Origin: an uncultured Eubacteriales bacterium
GTDB lineage: Bacteria > Bacillota > Clostridia > Peptostreptococcales > Anaerovoracaceae
NCBI GenBank assembly: GCA_902797195.1
Contig: CADBRY010000135.1
Coordinates: 1-10,764, forward strand
Reading direction: 5' to 3'
Length of the DNA stretch: 10,764 nucleotides
Part shown: positions 1-6,741 of the stretch, piece by piece
Layout: each line of letters opens with the position of its first letter
How positions within the stretch are numbered: the stretch's first letter is position 1
Program-made: the position numbers and the translations under genes
Notes under the pieces: generated by a model
Told to the model about the DNA's origin: nothing
Databases searched by the model: none
What the model saw: the letters and a program-made list of their open reading frames with translations, nothing else

Positions 1-240
1 CTGTAAAACGATGACGAGAAGAGTAGGGCGCATAACCTGCGTACAGAGAGGGGCCGATGCTGAGAATGTCCCCACAGGCGCGTACTGAAAACCATCTCCG
101 AGTGGCGCTAATCCCGCCCGCCTGGCCGCGTTAAAAGCCATAAAAGTGTCGAGGCCATGAGAGAGGCTTCGGAAGTAGGGTGGAACCGCGTAAGAAATTG
201 CGTCCCTTCGTGCTGATAAGTGCGGAGGGTTTTCTTTTTT
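1..240 (+). promoter_or_regulatory. Threonine T-box riboswitch leader of thrS
   Basis: This is a tRNA-sensing leader that lets thrS be transcribed through a terminator when uncharged tRNA-Thr accumulates. Seen: the stem I start GATGACGAGAAGAGTAG (11-27), the AGAGAGGGG/GCTGAGAATG distal stem I elements (about 45-70), a specifier loop CTGAAA-ACC-ATCTCCGAG with the codon ACC at 91-93, and the canonical T-box sequence AGGGTGGAACCGCG at 177-190. ACC is a threonine codon, which agrees with the downstream gene. In the antiterminator, AGGG (177-180) and GCG (188-190) pair with CGT and CCCT (201-207), leaving TGGAACC as the conserved bulge. CCCT (204-207) is also the base of the terminator stem, so the two folds exclude each other. 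The promoter lies upstream of the window. Confidence 0.96.
204..240 (+). terminator. T-box regulated intrinsic terminator
   Basis: The left arm at 204-213 (CCCTTCGTGC) pairs over 10 positions, including G-U pairs, with 220-229 (GTGCGGAGGG) around the loop TGATAA. It is followed by TTTTCTTTTTT (230-240). This is the OFF state of the thrS leader; its left arm is taken over by the antiterminator when uncharged tRNA-Thr binds. Confidence 0.93.
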
Positions 241-301
241 CAGAAAACGAAGAGAACAGCAGCTGAAACAAAGCATCAGTCGTTAGATTTGGGAGGTTGA
301 A

Positions 302-2356
302 ATGAAAATAACGCTAAAAGACGGAAGCAGCAAACAATACGATCAGGCAATGTCAGTCTATGACATAGCGCTGGATATAAGCGAGGGCCTTGCAAGAGCA
401 GCCTGCATGGGTGAAGTGGACGGCGAGCCGGTGGATCTTAGAACAGTTGTAGACAAGGATGCGACTGTCAACATCCTCACCTTTGATTCCGACGAAGGTA
501 AAAAAGCATATCGCCACACCTGTTCCCATGTGCTGGCTGAAGCGGTGAAGAATCTCTACCCGGAAGCAAAACTGGCCATAGGACCTTCCATCGATACCGG
601 ATTCTACTATGACTTCGATATTCCGCCCCTTTCAAGGGAAGACCTGGATAAGATTGAAGGGGAGATGAAGAAGATCATCAAAAAAGGCGACAAGATCAAG
701 CGGTTCACCATGCCCAGAGATGAAGCGATCCAGATGTATAAGGATAAGGGCGAGGACTACAAGGTCCAGCTCATCGAGGATCTTCCCGAAGGAGAGGAGA
801 TCTCATTTTATCAGCAGGGTGAATTCGTTGAGCTTTGCGCAGGCCCCCACCTTATGAGTACAAAGCCAATCAAGGCTTTTAAGCTGACCTCGTCTTCGGG
901 AGCTTACTGGAGAGGCGATGAGAAGAACAAGATGCTTACCCGTATCTACGGAACCGCATACACGAAAAAGGACGAGCTGAACGACTACCTTGAGTATCTT
1001 GCCGATATCAAAAACAGAGATCACAATAAGCTGGGTAGAGAGATGGAACTCTTCACCACCGTGGATGTGGTTGGGCAGGGATTGCCTTTGTTCATGCCCA
1101 AAGGAGCTAAGATAATCCAGAAGCTTCAGAGATGGATCGAGGACACCGAGGACAACGAGTGGGGCTATGTGAGAACCAGGACTCCCTATATGGCAAAGTC
1201 AACGCTTTACAAGATTTCCGACCACTGGTATCACTACAAGGATGGAATGTTCCTTCTGGGATATGACAACATCGATGATGTGATGTCTGCGGAGGACAAA
1301 TCCAAGGAAGTCAGGGGAGTCCAGGATCTCAACCTTATCGAGCACGATGAGGATGCGGATGTTTTTGCTCTGCGTCCAATGACCTGTCCCTTCCAGTACT
1401 ATGTGTACAAGGCGAGGCAGCACAGCTATCGTGATCTTCCCTACAGAATGGGCGAGACATCCACACTGTTTAGAAACGAACAGGCGGGAGAGATGCACGG
1501 ACTGACAAGAGTCCGCCAGTTCACCATTTCTGAGGGCCATCTGGTATGCACTCCGGAACAGGTCAACGAAGAATTTAAGAACTGTGTTGAGCTGGCAAAA
1601 TTCTGCCTGACCACACTTGGCATTGAAGAAGACGTGACTTACAGATTCTCCAAGTGGGATCCCGAGGATGCGGACAAGTATCTTGGAACCGCTGAGGACT
1701 GGGATCGTGTTCAGGATGCAATGAGAAATATCCTGGATGAGATCGGACTGGAGTATACGGAAGCTGCAGGTGAAGCGGCCTTCTACGGACCGAAACTGGA
1801 TCTTCAGGCAAAGAATGTGTACGGCAAAGAAGACACGATAATCACGATCCAACTGGATATGTTCCTGGCGGAAAGATACGATATGTATTACATAGATTCC
1901 GACGGCGAGCGTAAGCGTCCCTACATCATACACAGGACTTCCATCGGATGCTATGAGAGAACTCTGGCATGGATGATCGAAAAGCATTCCGGCAAGTTCC
2001 CTACATGGCTCTGTCCGGAACAGGTCCGTGTCCTTCCCGTATCCGAGAAGTTCTCTGAGTATGCTGAGTCTGTCAGAGCTGAGCTTAGAAGAAACGGCGT
2101 CGACGTGACTTTGGACAACAGCTCCGAGAGGATCGGGTACAAGATCCGCGCCGCACAGATGGAGAAGATCCCCTACATGCTGGTAGTGGGAGCCAAAGAG
2201 TCTGAAGACGGCACTGTCTCCGTCCGCTCACGCTTCGCGGGAGACGAAGGAGTGAAGCCACTGGCCGAATTCGTCAGCAGCATCTGCGAGGAGATCCGAA
2301 CCAAAGAGTTCAGAAAAGAAACAAAGAACGAAGACTCCTCTGAGGCAAAGAATTGA
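302..2356 (+). CDS. thrS: Threonine--tRNA ligase (ThrRS)
   Basis: This cytoplasmic class II aminoacyl-tRNA synthetase charges tRNA-Thr and edits mischarged Ser-tRNA-Thr. Start: ATG with GGGAGG at 291-296. Domains: N-terminal TGS (about 1-61); editing domain with H72xxxH76 and C179xxxH183; class II catalytic core with motif 2 around R391 (FRNEQAGEMHG) and motif 3 around 544-560; C-terminal anticodon-binding domain (about 570-670). C362, H413 and H544 align with the catalytic zinc ligands of E. coli ThrRS. The length of 684 aa is longer than the usual 635-645. Most of the excess is an acidic segment at about 321-350, just before the zinc cysteine, plus a charged C-terminal tail. The core has TCPFQ where the common bacterial form has NCPGH. 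It is transcribed alone, controlled by the T-box upstream, and ends at the terminator at 2386-2419. Confidence 0.98.
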   Translation: MKITLKDGSSKQYDQAMSVYDIALDISEGLARAACMGEVDGEPVDLRTVVDKDATVNILTFDSDEGKKAYRHTCSHVLAEAVKNLYPEAKLAIGPSIDTGFYYDFDIPPLSREDLDKIEGEMKKIIKKGDKIKRFTMPRDEAIQMYKDKGEDYKVQLIEDLPEGEEISFYQQGEFVELCAGPHLMSTKPIKAFKLTSSSGAYWRGDEKNKMLTRIYGTAYTKKDELNDYLEYLADIKNRDHNKLGREMELFTTVDVVGQGLPLFMPKGAKIIQKLQRWIEDTEDNEWGYVRTRTPYMAKSTLYKISDHWYHYKDGMFLLGYDNIDDVMSAEDKSKEVRGVQDLNLIEHDEDADVFALRPMTCPFQYYVYKARQHSYRDLPYRMGETSTLFRNEQAGEMHGLTRVRQFTISEGHLVCTPEQVNEEFKNCVELAKFCLTTLGIEEDVTYRFSKWDPEDADKYLGTAEDWDRVQDAMRNILDEIGLEYTEAAGEAAFYGPKLDLQAKNVYGKEDTIITIQLDMFLAERYDMYYIDSDGERKRPYIIHRTSIGCYERTLAWMIEKHSGKFPTWLCPEQVRVLPVSEKFSEYAESVRAELRRNGVDVTLDNSSERIGYKIRAAQMEKIPYMLVVGAKESEDGTVSVRSRFAGDEGVKPLAEFVSSICEEIRTKEFRKETKNEDSSEAKN

Positions 2357-2385
2357 GGATAAACCGGCCAGTCAATTAATAAATG

Positions 2386-2419
2386 AAAAACTGAGGAGAA
2401 TCATCTCCTCAGTTTTTTT
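2386..2419. terminator. Bidirectional intrinsic terminator between thrS and the nitroreductase gene
   Basis: The perfect inverted repeat AAAAACTGAGGAGA (2386-2399) / TCTCCTCAGTTTTT (2404-2417) surrounds the loop ATCA, with a T run to 2419. The A run on the left becomes a U tract on the minus strand. The same hairpin can therefore end both thrS (plus strand) and the minus-strand operon that finishes at 2451. Confidence 0.92.
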
Positions 2420-2450
2420 CTCTTAAGTCCTTCGGCAGGGATGTTGCAGC

Positions 2451-2993
2451 CTACTTGAAAGTCAGCAGTTCGCTGACTTCTTTTCTCTTGGGGGCTGATG
2501 GATCCTGGTCGGGATATCCCAGTGCGATAAGGCAGGATGCGATCTGTCCCTCGGGCAGTCCTACGGCATCGGCAACATCCTTTTCGTCATAAACGCCCAT
2601 GATGACTGTGCCCAGTCCCGCATCGTGGGCAGCCAAGCAGAAGGTCTGGCAGCAGACGCCTGCGTCAAATACTTCCCAGCGGTCTTCCTTGCTGGTGGTA
2701 AAGCTGCCGTCTTTCTCATATCCGGCACGTCCGTGGATGGTTCCCATAACGATCAGTACGGGAGCGCCGTTGATTATACTTGCATTGTGCTCATAACCCA
2801 TGAGGCACTCGTTTGCGATCTTGCTTTTGAGCTCAGGATCGGTGATGGCGTAGTATCTGGCAGTCTGGGTGTTCTTCCATGTGGGAGCATAGGATGCGGC
2901 TTCCACTATCTGCTCGATAAGGGCGGGATCCACAGCCTTGTCCTGGAATTTGCGGATGCTTCTTCTTGTTTTGATACAGTCGATTGCGTTCAT
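2451..2993 (-). CDS. Nitroreductase-family FMN oxidoreductase
   Basis: This is a small cytoplasmic flavoprotein of the nitroreductase superfamily (NAD(P)H-dependent, usually FMN-bound dimers). The natural substrate cannot be read from sequence. Seen in the 180-aa product: the N-terminal FMN-phosphate signature RRSIRKF (residues 10-16), APTWKNTQ (36-43) in the substrate/FMN loop, and GLGTVIMGVYD (117-127) with a following proline-rich C-terminus. The reading frame stays open upstream to 3059. I place the start at ATG 2993 because GAAAGGAA sits about 9 nt before it and the family normally begins M-x-A-I-x-x-I-x-x-R-R-S. The gene lies 116 bp after the hydroxyacid dehydrogenase on the same strand, separated by the 27-bp repeats. 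It may be the operon's last gene or have its own weak promoter. It ends at the bidirectional terminator. Confidence 0.93.
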   Translation of the reverse strand: MNAIDCIKTRRSIRKFQDKAVDPALIEQIVEAASYAPTWKNTQTARYYAITDPELKSKIANECLMGYEHNASIINGAPVLIVMGTIHGRAGYEKDGSFTTSKEDRWEVFDAGVCCQTFCLAAHDAGLGTVIMGVYDEKDVADAVGLPEGQIASCLIALGYPDQDPSAPKRKEVSELLTFK

Positions 2994-3044
2994 TCTGTTG
3001 TTCCTTTCTTTCGTTATCGGATATTGCGTACTGTTGTATCTTCC

Positions 3045-3125
3045 CGTGACTTTCGTCACTGAGTTTCAACACATGACTCTCGTCACAGAGTTTCATCGCG
3101 TGACATTCGTCACTTAGTCTCGACC
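3045..3125. repeat. Three tandem copies of a 27-bp hairpin-forming repeat
   Basis: Three contiguous 27-bp units occupy 3045-3071, 3072-3098 and 3099-3125. Units 1 and 2 match at 22 of 27 positions, as do units 1 and 3. On the minus (transcribed) strand each unit carries GTGAC-N4-GTCAC (the middle copy GTCAT), a 5-bp stem with loops GAAA, GAGA and GAAT. The first two loops are GNRA tetraloops. The unit farthest upstream in transcription (3099-3125) contains the last codons and the TGA stop of the hydroxyacid dehydrogenase gene. There is no U tract, so this is not a terminator. It may stabilise mRNA, process it, or uncouple expression of the nitroreductase gene; that role is inference. Confidence 0.9.
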
Positions 3126-4030
3126 CGGTTCAGCGTTCTGCCTTCTTTCCAAGCCGAAAGATTTTCAGCCAGGACATCTATGACTCTCTGTCTCATCTCA
3201 ATGGGGATCCATGCGATGTGGGGAGTTATTATGCAGTTTTCCAGCCCAAGGAGCGGATTGTCCGGAGCGGGCGGCTCAGAGGTGAGCACGTCCAGAGCGG
3301 CGCCTCCCAGCTTTCCGCTTTTAAGGGCCCGGGCAATGGCATCTTCGTCCACCAGACCGCCCCTTGCGGTGTTGATAATAAAGGCGCCGTCCTTAAGCTG
3401 TTCGATAAACTCGTCGTTGATCATGCGTGAATTGTCCGGTGTGAGGGGGCAGTGGAGGCTGATGAAATCAGAATCCATCACCGCTTCCGGGTCCCTGCTG
3501 TAGGCACTGACCTTCATGCCAAGGGCTGCGGCGATCTCTCCAACTCTCTTGCCGATTGATCCGTAGCCGATGATCCCAAGGGACTTTCCCATCAGCAGGG
3601 TGACAGGCTTTTCCCAGTAGCAGAAATATTCACTCGTGCACCAGTTGCCTTTGCGAACGCTTTGGTCGTGAAGTCCAACGTGGTTTGCCAGCTCAAGTAT
3701 CAATGCGATGGTGTGCTGGGCCACGGCGTCTGTGGAGTAGGCGGGGATGTGGGTGACCGCGATCCCCAGATCCGCTGCCGCCGCGATGTCGATATTGTTG
3801 TAGCCCGTCGCCGTCTCGCCGATGTATTTGAGCCCGGGATTTTTCTCCATGATCTCCCGGGTTATGTGGCACTTGCTGGTCATCAGGACTTCGCAGCCCT
3901 CGATCCTTTCCAGGATGTCTTCGTCGTCGGTTTTTTCAAAGACAACGAATTCGTCGCAGAGATCGGCCACGGGTCCCCAACTCAGGTCTCCCGGGTTTAT
4001 TGTATGTCCGTCAAGCAAAACTGCTTTCAT
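3110..4030 (-). CDS. D-2-hydroxyacid dehydrogenase (NAD(P)-dependent)
   Basis: This is a cytoplasmic oxidoreductase that interconverts a 2-keto acid and a D-2-hydroxy acid (hydroxypyruvate/glycerate, glyoxylate and similar substrates). Seen: the nucleotide fold GIIGYGSIG (152-160) with GxGxxG, and the catalytic triad of the family as R223 (NTARGG), E252 (SEPP) and H271 (TPHIAW). It has 306 aa, slightly short for the family (about 315-330). The loss falls just after the second Rossmann strand, where AYSRDPE runs almost directly into the DFISLHCP segment. A Ser-Arg pair sits where NAD enzymes usually have Asp, so NADPH preference is plausible (inference). Start: ATG 4030 behind GGAGGAG, 23 bp after the ddh stop, indicating a shared transcript. 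Closest subfamily by feel is HprA-like glycerate dehydrogenase; the substrate is unproven. Its stop codon lies inside the 27-bp repeat. Confidence 0.95.
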   Translation of the reverse strand: MKAVLLDGHTINPGDLSWGPVADLCDEFVVFEKTDDEDILERIEGCEVLMTSKCHITREIMEKNPGLKYIGETATGYNNIDIAAAADLGIAVTHIPAYSTDAVAQHTIALILELANHVGLHDQSVRKGNWCTSEYFCYWEKPVTLLMGKSLGIIGYGSIGKRVGEIAAALGMKVSAYSRDPEAVMDSDFISLHCPLTPDNSRMINDEFIEQLKDGAFIINTARGGLVDEDAIARALKSGKLGGAALDVLTSEPPAPDNPLLGLENCIITPHIAWIPIEMRQRVIDVLAENLSAWKEGRTLNRVETK

Positions 4031-4053
4031 ATGTCATGTCTCCTCCGTTTGCA

Positions 4054-5031
4054 TTACAGCATGTGTGCTATGAGTTCTTCTCTGGGGGTTTCTGCAAGGC
4101 AGTAGGGCGGGATGTCGAAAATCGTCTTTGCACCTGTGACGCCTTCGGCATTCATTCTTACCGCCGCTCTTGCGACAGCCGTAAGAACGCTGCCGGTGAA
4201 GAAGGGATTGGATTCCAGGTTAAGTGAAAACTCAACGGTGTTGTTGAACTGACCGTCCACTCCCGTCATGCCGCTGCGAAGGACGCTTCCTCCGTGGGGA
4301 AGGCCCGAGTGCTCCGAGTCCATTTCCTCCTGAGTTATGAATTTCACTGTGGTGTCATAGTCTGCAAAATAGTTGGGCATGGTAACGATAGCCTCTTCTA
4401 TTGCCTTTGTATCAGCACCTTCCTCGGCAACGACGAAACACTCTCTCGTATGCTTCTGTCTCGTGGTGAGCTGGGGGTGTTCTCCTGCGCGGACCTTGTT
4501 CACCGACTCCTCCACGGGGATGGTGTACTGGCGGGCATCCACAACTCCGTCGATCCTGCGGATGGCGTCGGAATGACCCTGGCTCACGCCTTTGCCCCAG
4601 AAGGTGTAGTCGTCGCCTTTGGGGAGGGCGGCGTTGGCATAAAGCCTTGCCACGGAGAAAAGACCCGGATCCCAGCCTACGGAAATAATGCCGATGTTGC
4701 CGGCTTTGGAAGCCTGGGCGTCTACAGCGGCAAGATGCTGGGGGATGTTAGCGTGGGTATCGAAGCTGTCAACCACATTGCACTTGGCGGCTATCTGGGG
4801 CGTCATCTCCGGAAGGTCCGTGGCGCTGCCTCCGCAGAGAATCATAACGTCGATGTCTTCCGCCATTTCATCCAGCTTGTCCATGCTCACAACAGGTGCG
4901 TCTGAGGCCACCTTGACCGTTGAAGGATCCCTTCTGGTGAATATAGCCACAAGCTCCATGTCGCCGGCGAGCTGCACGGCAGACTCTACGCCACGGCCCA
5001 GATTGCCGTATCCCACAATTCCAATTTTCAT
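4054..5031 (-). CDS. ddh: meso-Diaminopimelate D-dehydrogenase
   Basis: It catalyses the NADPH-dependent reductive amination of L-2-amino-6-oxopimelate (tetrahydrodipicolinate) to meso-diaminopimelate. This is the one-step branch to lysine and peptidoglycan DAP. Seen in 325 aa (family about 320-330): GIVGYGNLGRGVE at the N-terminus (nucleotide binding, residues 4-16), FTRRDP (31-36) as expected for the NADPH phosphate, DSFDTH (88-93), GWDPGLFS (119-126), the WGKGVSQGHSDAIRR stretch (145-159) and GLPHGG (243-248). All of these are hallmark blocks of the enzyme. Start choice: AGGAGGAG at 5041-5048 is 9 nt from ATG 5031. An in-frame TTG at 5040 directly touches that site and is too close. It lies 26 bp after the AAA+ gene and 23 bp before the hydroxyacid dehydrogenase, consistent with one operon. 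Confidence 0.97.
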   Translation of the reverse strand: MKIGIVGYGNLGRGVESAVQLAGDMELVAIFTRRDPSTVKVASDAPVVSMDKLDEMAEDIDVMILCGGSATDLPEMTPQIAAKCNVVDSFDTHANIPQHLAAVDAQASKAGNIGIISVGWDPGLFSVARLYANAALPKGDDYTFWGKGVSQGHSDAIRRIDGVVDARQYTIPVEESVNKVRAGEHPQLTTRQKHTRECFVVAEEGADTKAIEEAIVTMPNYFADYDTTVKFITQEEMDSEHSGLPHGGSVLRSGMTGVDGQFNNTVEFSLNLESNPFFTGSVLTAVARAAVRMNAEGVTGAKTIFDIPPYCLAETPREELIAHML

Positions 5032-5057
5032 ATTTTTCAACTCCTCCTGTAAATATA

Positions 5058-6653
5058 TTATGAATCCGTTTCTTGAAACTTACCCTTTTCGGCCTCAACG
5101 GCCTCCCTTATGTCGGATGTTGTAAGCTTCTGCAGGTCGGTGTCGGAAACATCACCTTCGTTTTTTGTAAGGCGGTCAGCCTGAGCGTGGATCGCCTTTT
5201 CAAATATATTTCTCACGGTACGGCCGTTGCCGAAATGACGGCTCCTGGCTTCGTACATCTCCTGAAGAGATTTGCTCAGATATTCTTTTGCCTCGTCCTC
5301 CGGGCTGTAGCCGTTGCTTTCGCAAAAGCGATCAAAGATCTGCATGAGCTCCTCCCCAGTATAGTCAGGGAACTCAAAGAATTTGCTGAACCTTGATTTG
5401 AATCCCGGGTTGGATTCGATGAACTTATGCATCAGCTCCGTATAGCCGGCCACTATGACCACCAGCTCGTCCCGGTGATCCTCCATGGCTTTCAGAATGG
5501 TTTCAACCGCTTCTTTGCCGAAGCTGTCCTGATCATCGTTTACAAGAGCATAAGCTTCGTCGATAAAGAGAACACCGCCCATGGCTCTGTTGATAACGTC
5601 CATGGTCTTGATGGCCGTCTGTCCCGTGTATCCCGCGACCAGCTGTCCTCTGTCAACTTCAACAAGCTGACCTTTGGGAAGGATCCCGATCCTGTGATAG
5701 AGTCCTGCAACCAGTCTGGCCACAGTGGTTTTGCCTGTACCGGGATTGCCGGTGAAAACCAGATGGTAGGAAATCGTTGGGACATTCAGACCACGCTCCT
5801 GACGCAGCTTGGTGATCTGGATGAAATTCATAAGACTGTGGATGTCTTTTTTGATGCTGGCAAGTCCCACCAGACCGTCAAGTTCGGCCATGAGTTCTTC
5901 CATGGTGCGTTCGTCTGTGGTGACTTCAGGTTCGGCCTGCTGAGCCTGTGAGGTTTGGTCGGCGGCGTTCTTGCCTGGTCCGCCCGAGCCGCCGGTGCCG
6001 CCGGAAAATGGCGATGAGGCCAGACCCAGAGGATCGCTCAGTGTGTCCGCCAGCTCCTCTCTTTTAGCGTGGACGGGGCGCAGAAAACCCTCTGCCAGAG
6101 CGTCGAAAAAGGTCAAATCGTCTATTTGCGATAGATTTTCCTGCCTGTAGCTGTCCTCCTTAAGGTCCGTTGTCTTTTCTTTTATGCGGCCGGTGGCATA
6201 ATCCACCTTGACGCCTTTGCTTATGGCAAATGTCATCAGCCGTTTGATCTCTTCGGAAAGGGCGGAAGACTCCTCCACCGTAAAGTCGCCGTTTATGTAT
6301 GCGCCACCCACAAGCAGGCTCTTGATGCCGCCTATGAACTTTTTGGTGTCTCCGGTGGATTCTGCAAAATCAACGTCTACCATTTCGCTGAAGAATCTGG
6401 GGATCCCCGGCGTGCCGTTGCCATCCACGCCTCCGATCATTGCTTTGAGAATCTCATCGGCAGTTCGAGTCTTGCCGCTGAGGGCTTCTATTGCCTTTGC
6501 ATAATCATCGGAATAACGTCCGTTGGCAGCCCAGATGCGAAGAAGCACGGTCTGGACATAGTGGTCGAACTCCTCGGGATGATCCTTTAAGTATGGGGTC
6601 AGCATGGAGCGCAGAGTCTCCCGCTCCGAGCTTAGCTGCTTGAATTTATCCAT
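5058..6653 (-). CDS. CbbX/SpoVK-like AAA+ ATPase with a separate N-terminal helical domain
   Basis: This is a 531-aa cytoplasmic AAA+ protein of the CbxX/CfqX (CbbX, SpoVK) family. The C-terminal ATPase module (about 250-531) has Walker A GNPGTGKT (302-309), a pore loop around GYTG (341-344), Walker B VLFIDEAYAL (361-370), sensor 1 VVIVAGY (398-404), an arginine finger in NPGFKSRF (R421) and sensor 2 GNGRTVRNIFE (475-485). An active hexameric remodelling ATPase is therefore likely. A Gly/Ser/Gln-rich linker (about 208-240) joins it to an N-terminal region (1-205) that looks helical. Residues 105-140, with GAYINGDFTVEESSALSE, resemble the acidic calcium-like turn of TerB-type domains; that match is tentative. 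No RuBisCO gene is present, so a RuBisCO-activase role is not supported. Start: ATG 6653 with AGGAGA about 7 nt upstream. It is first in the operon with ddh. The client protein is unknown. Confidence 0.93.
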   Translation of the reverse strand: MDKFKQLSSERETLRSMLTPYLKDHPEEFDHYVQTVLLRIWAANGRYSDDYAKAIEALSGKTRTADEILKAMIGGVDGNGTPGIPRFFSEMVDVDFAESTGDTKKFIGGIKSLLVGGAYINGDFTVEESSALSEEIKRLMTFAISKGVKVDYATGRIKEKTTDLKEDSYRQENLSQIDDLTFFDALAEGFLRPVHAKREELADTLSDPLGLASSPFSGGTGGSGGPGKNAADQTSQAQQAEPEVTTDERTMEELMAELDGLVGLASIKKDIHSLMNFIQITKLRQERGLNVPTISYHLVFTGNPGTGKTTVARLVAGLYHRIGILPKGQLVEVDRGQLVAGYTGQTAIKTMDVINRAMGGVLFIDEAYALVNDDQDSFGKEAVETILKAMEDHRDELVVIVAGYTELMHKFIESNPGFKSRFSKFFEFPDYTGEELMQIFDRFCESNGYSPEDEAKEYLSKSLQEMYEARSRHFGNGRTVRNIFEKAIHAQADRLTKNEGDVSDTDLQKLTTSDIREAVEAEKGKFQETDS

Positions 6654-6741
6654 CGTTCATCTCCTATAATTGTACACGTACATATAGTACCACAGATTAA
6701 GGTATAATATGGTATACTTAATCAGAAAAGAAAGGGAATAG
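6654..6741. promoter_or_regulatory. Divergent promoter region with a palindrome
   Basis: These 88 bp separate the AAA+/ddh operon from rdgB. On the plus strand an extended -10, TGGTATACT (6710-6718), lies about 24 nt before the rdgB ATG; TATAAT (6703-6708) is a second candidate. On the minus strand an extended -10, TGGTACTAT (plus positions 6692-6684), would start transcription near 6677, leaving a very short leader that contains the AGGAGA site. No good -35 is seen for either. The inverted repeat TGTAC-AC-GTACA (6671-6682) covers the predicted minus-strand start and could be an operator. The promoter assignments are pattern matches only. Confidence 0.5.

Noticed and set aside
1199..1987. Minus-strand open frame of 262 codons inside thrS
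   Set aside because: It lies wholly antisense to a strongly conserved gene, has no recognisable motif, and is a by-product of thrS codon use.
2833..3096. Minus-strand 87-codon frame starting MKLCDESHV in the 27-bp repeats
   Set aside because: The 9-residue repeat follows from the 27-bp period. The frame then runs out of phase through the nitroreductase gene and has no ribosome binding site.
3045..3125. CRISPR array
   Set aside because: The three 27-bp units are contiguous, with no spacers between them and no cas genes nearby.
5058..6653. RuBisCO activase CbbX
   Set aside because: The motor domain fits the family, but no RuBisCO or Calvin-cycle gene is present and the N-terminal half differs; the neighbours are DAP and hydroxyacid dehydrogenases.
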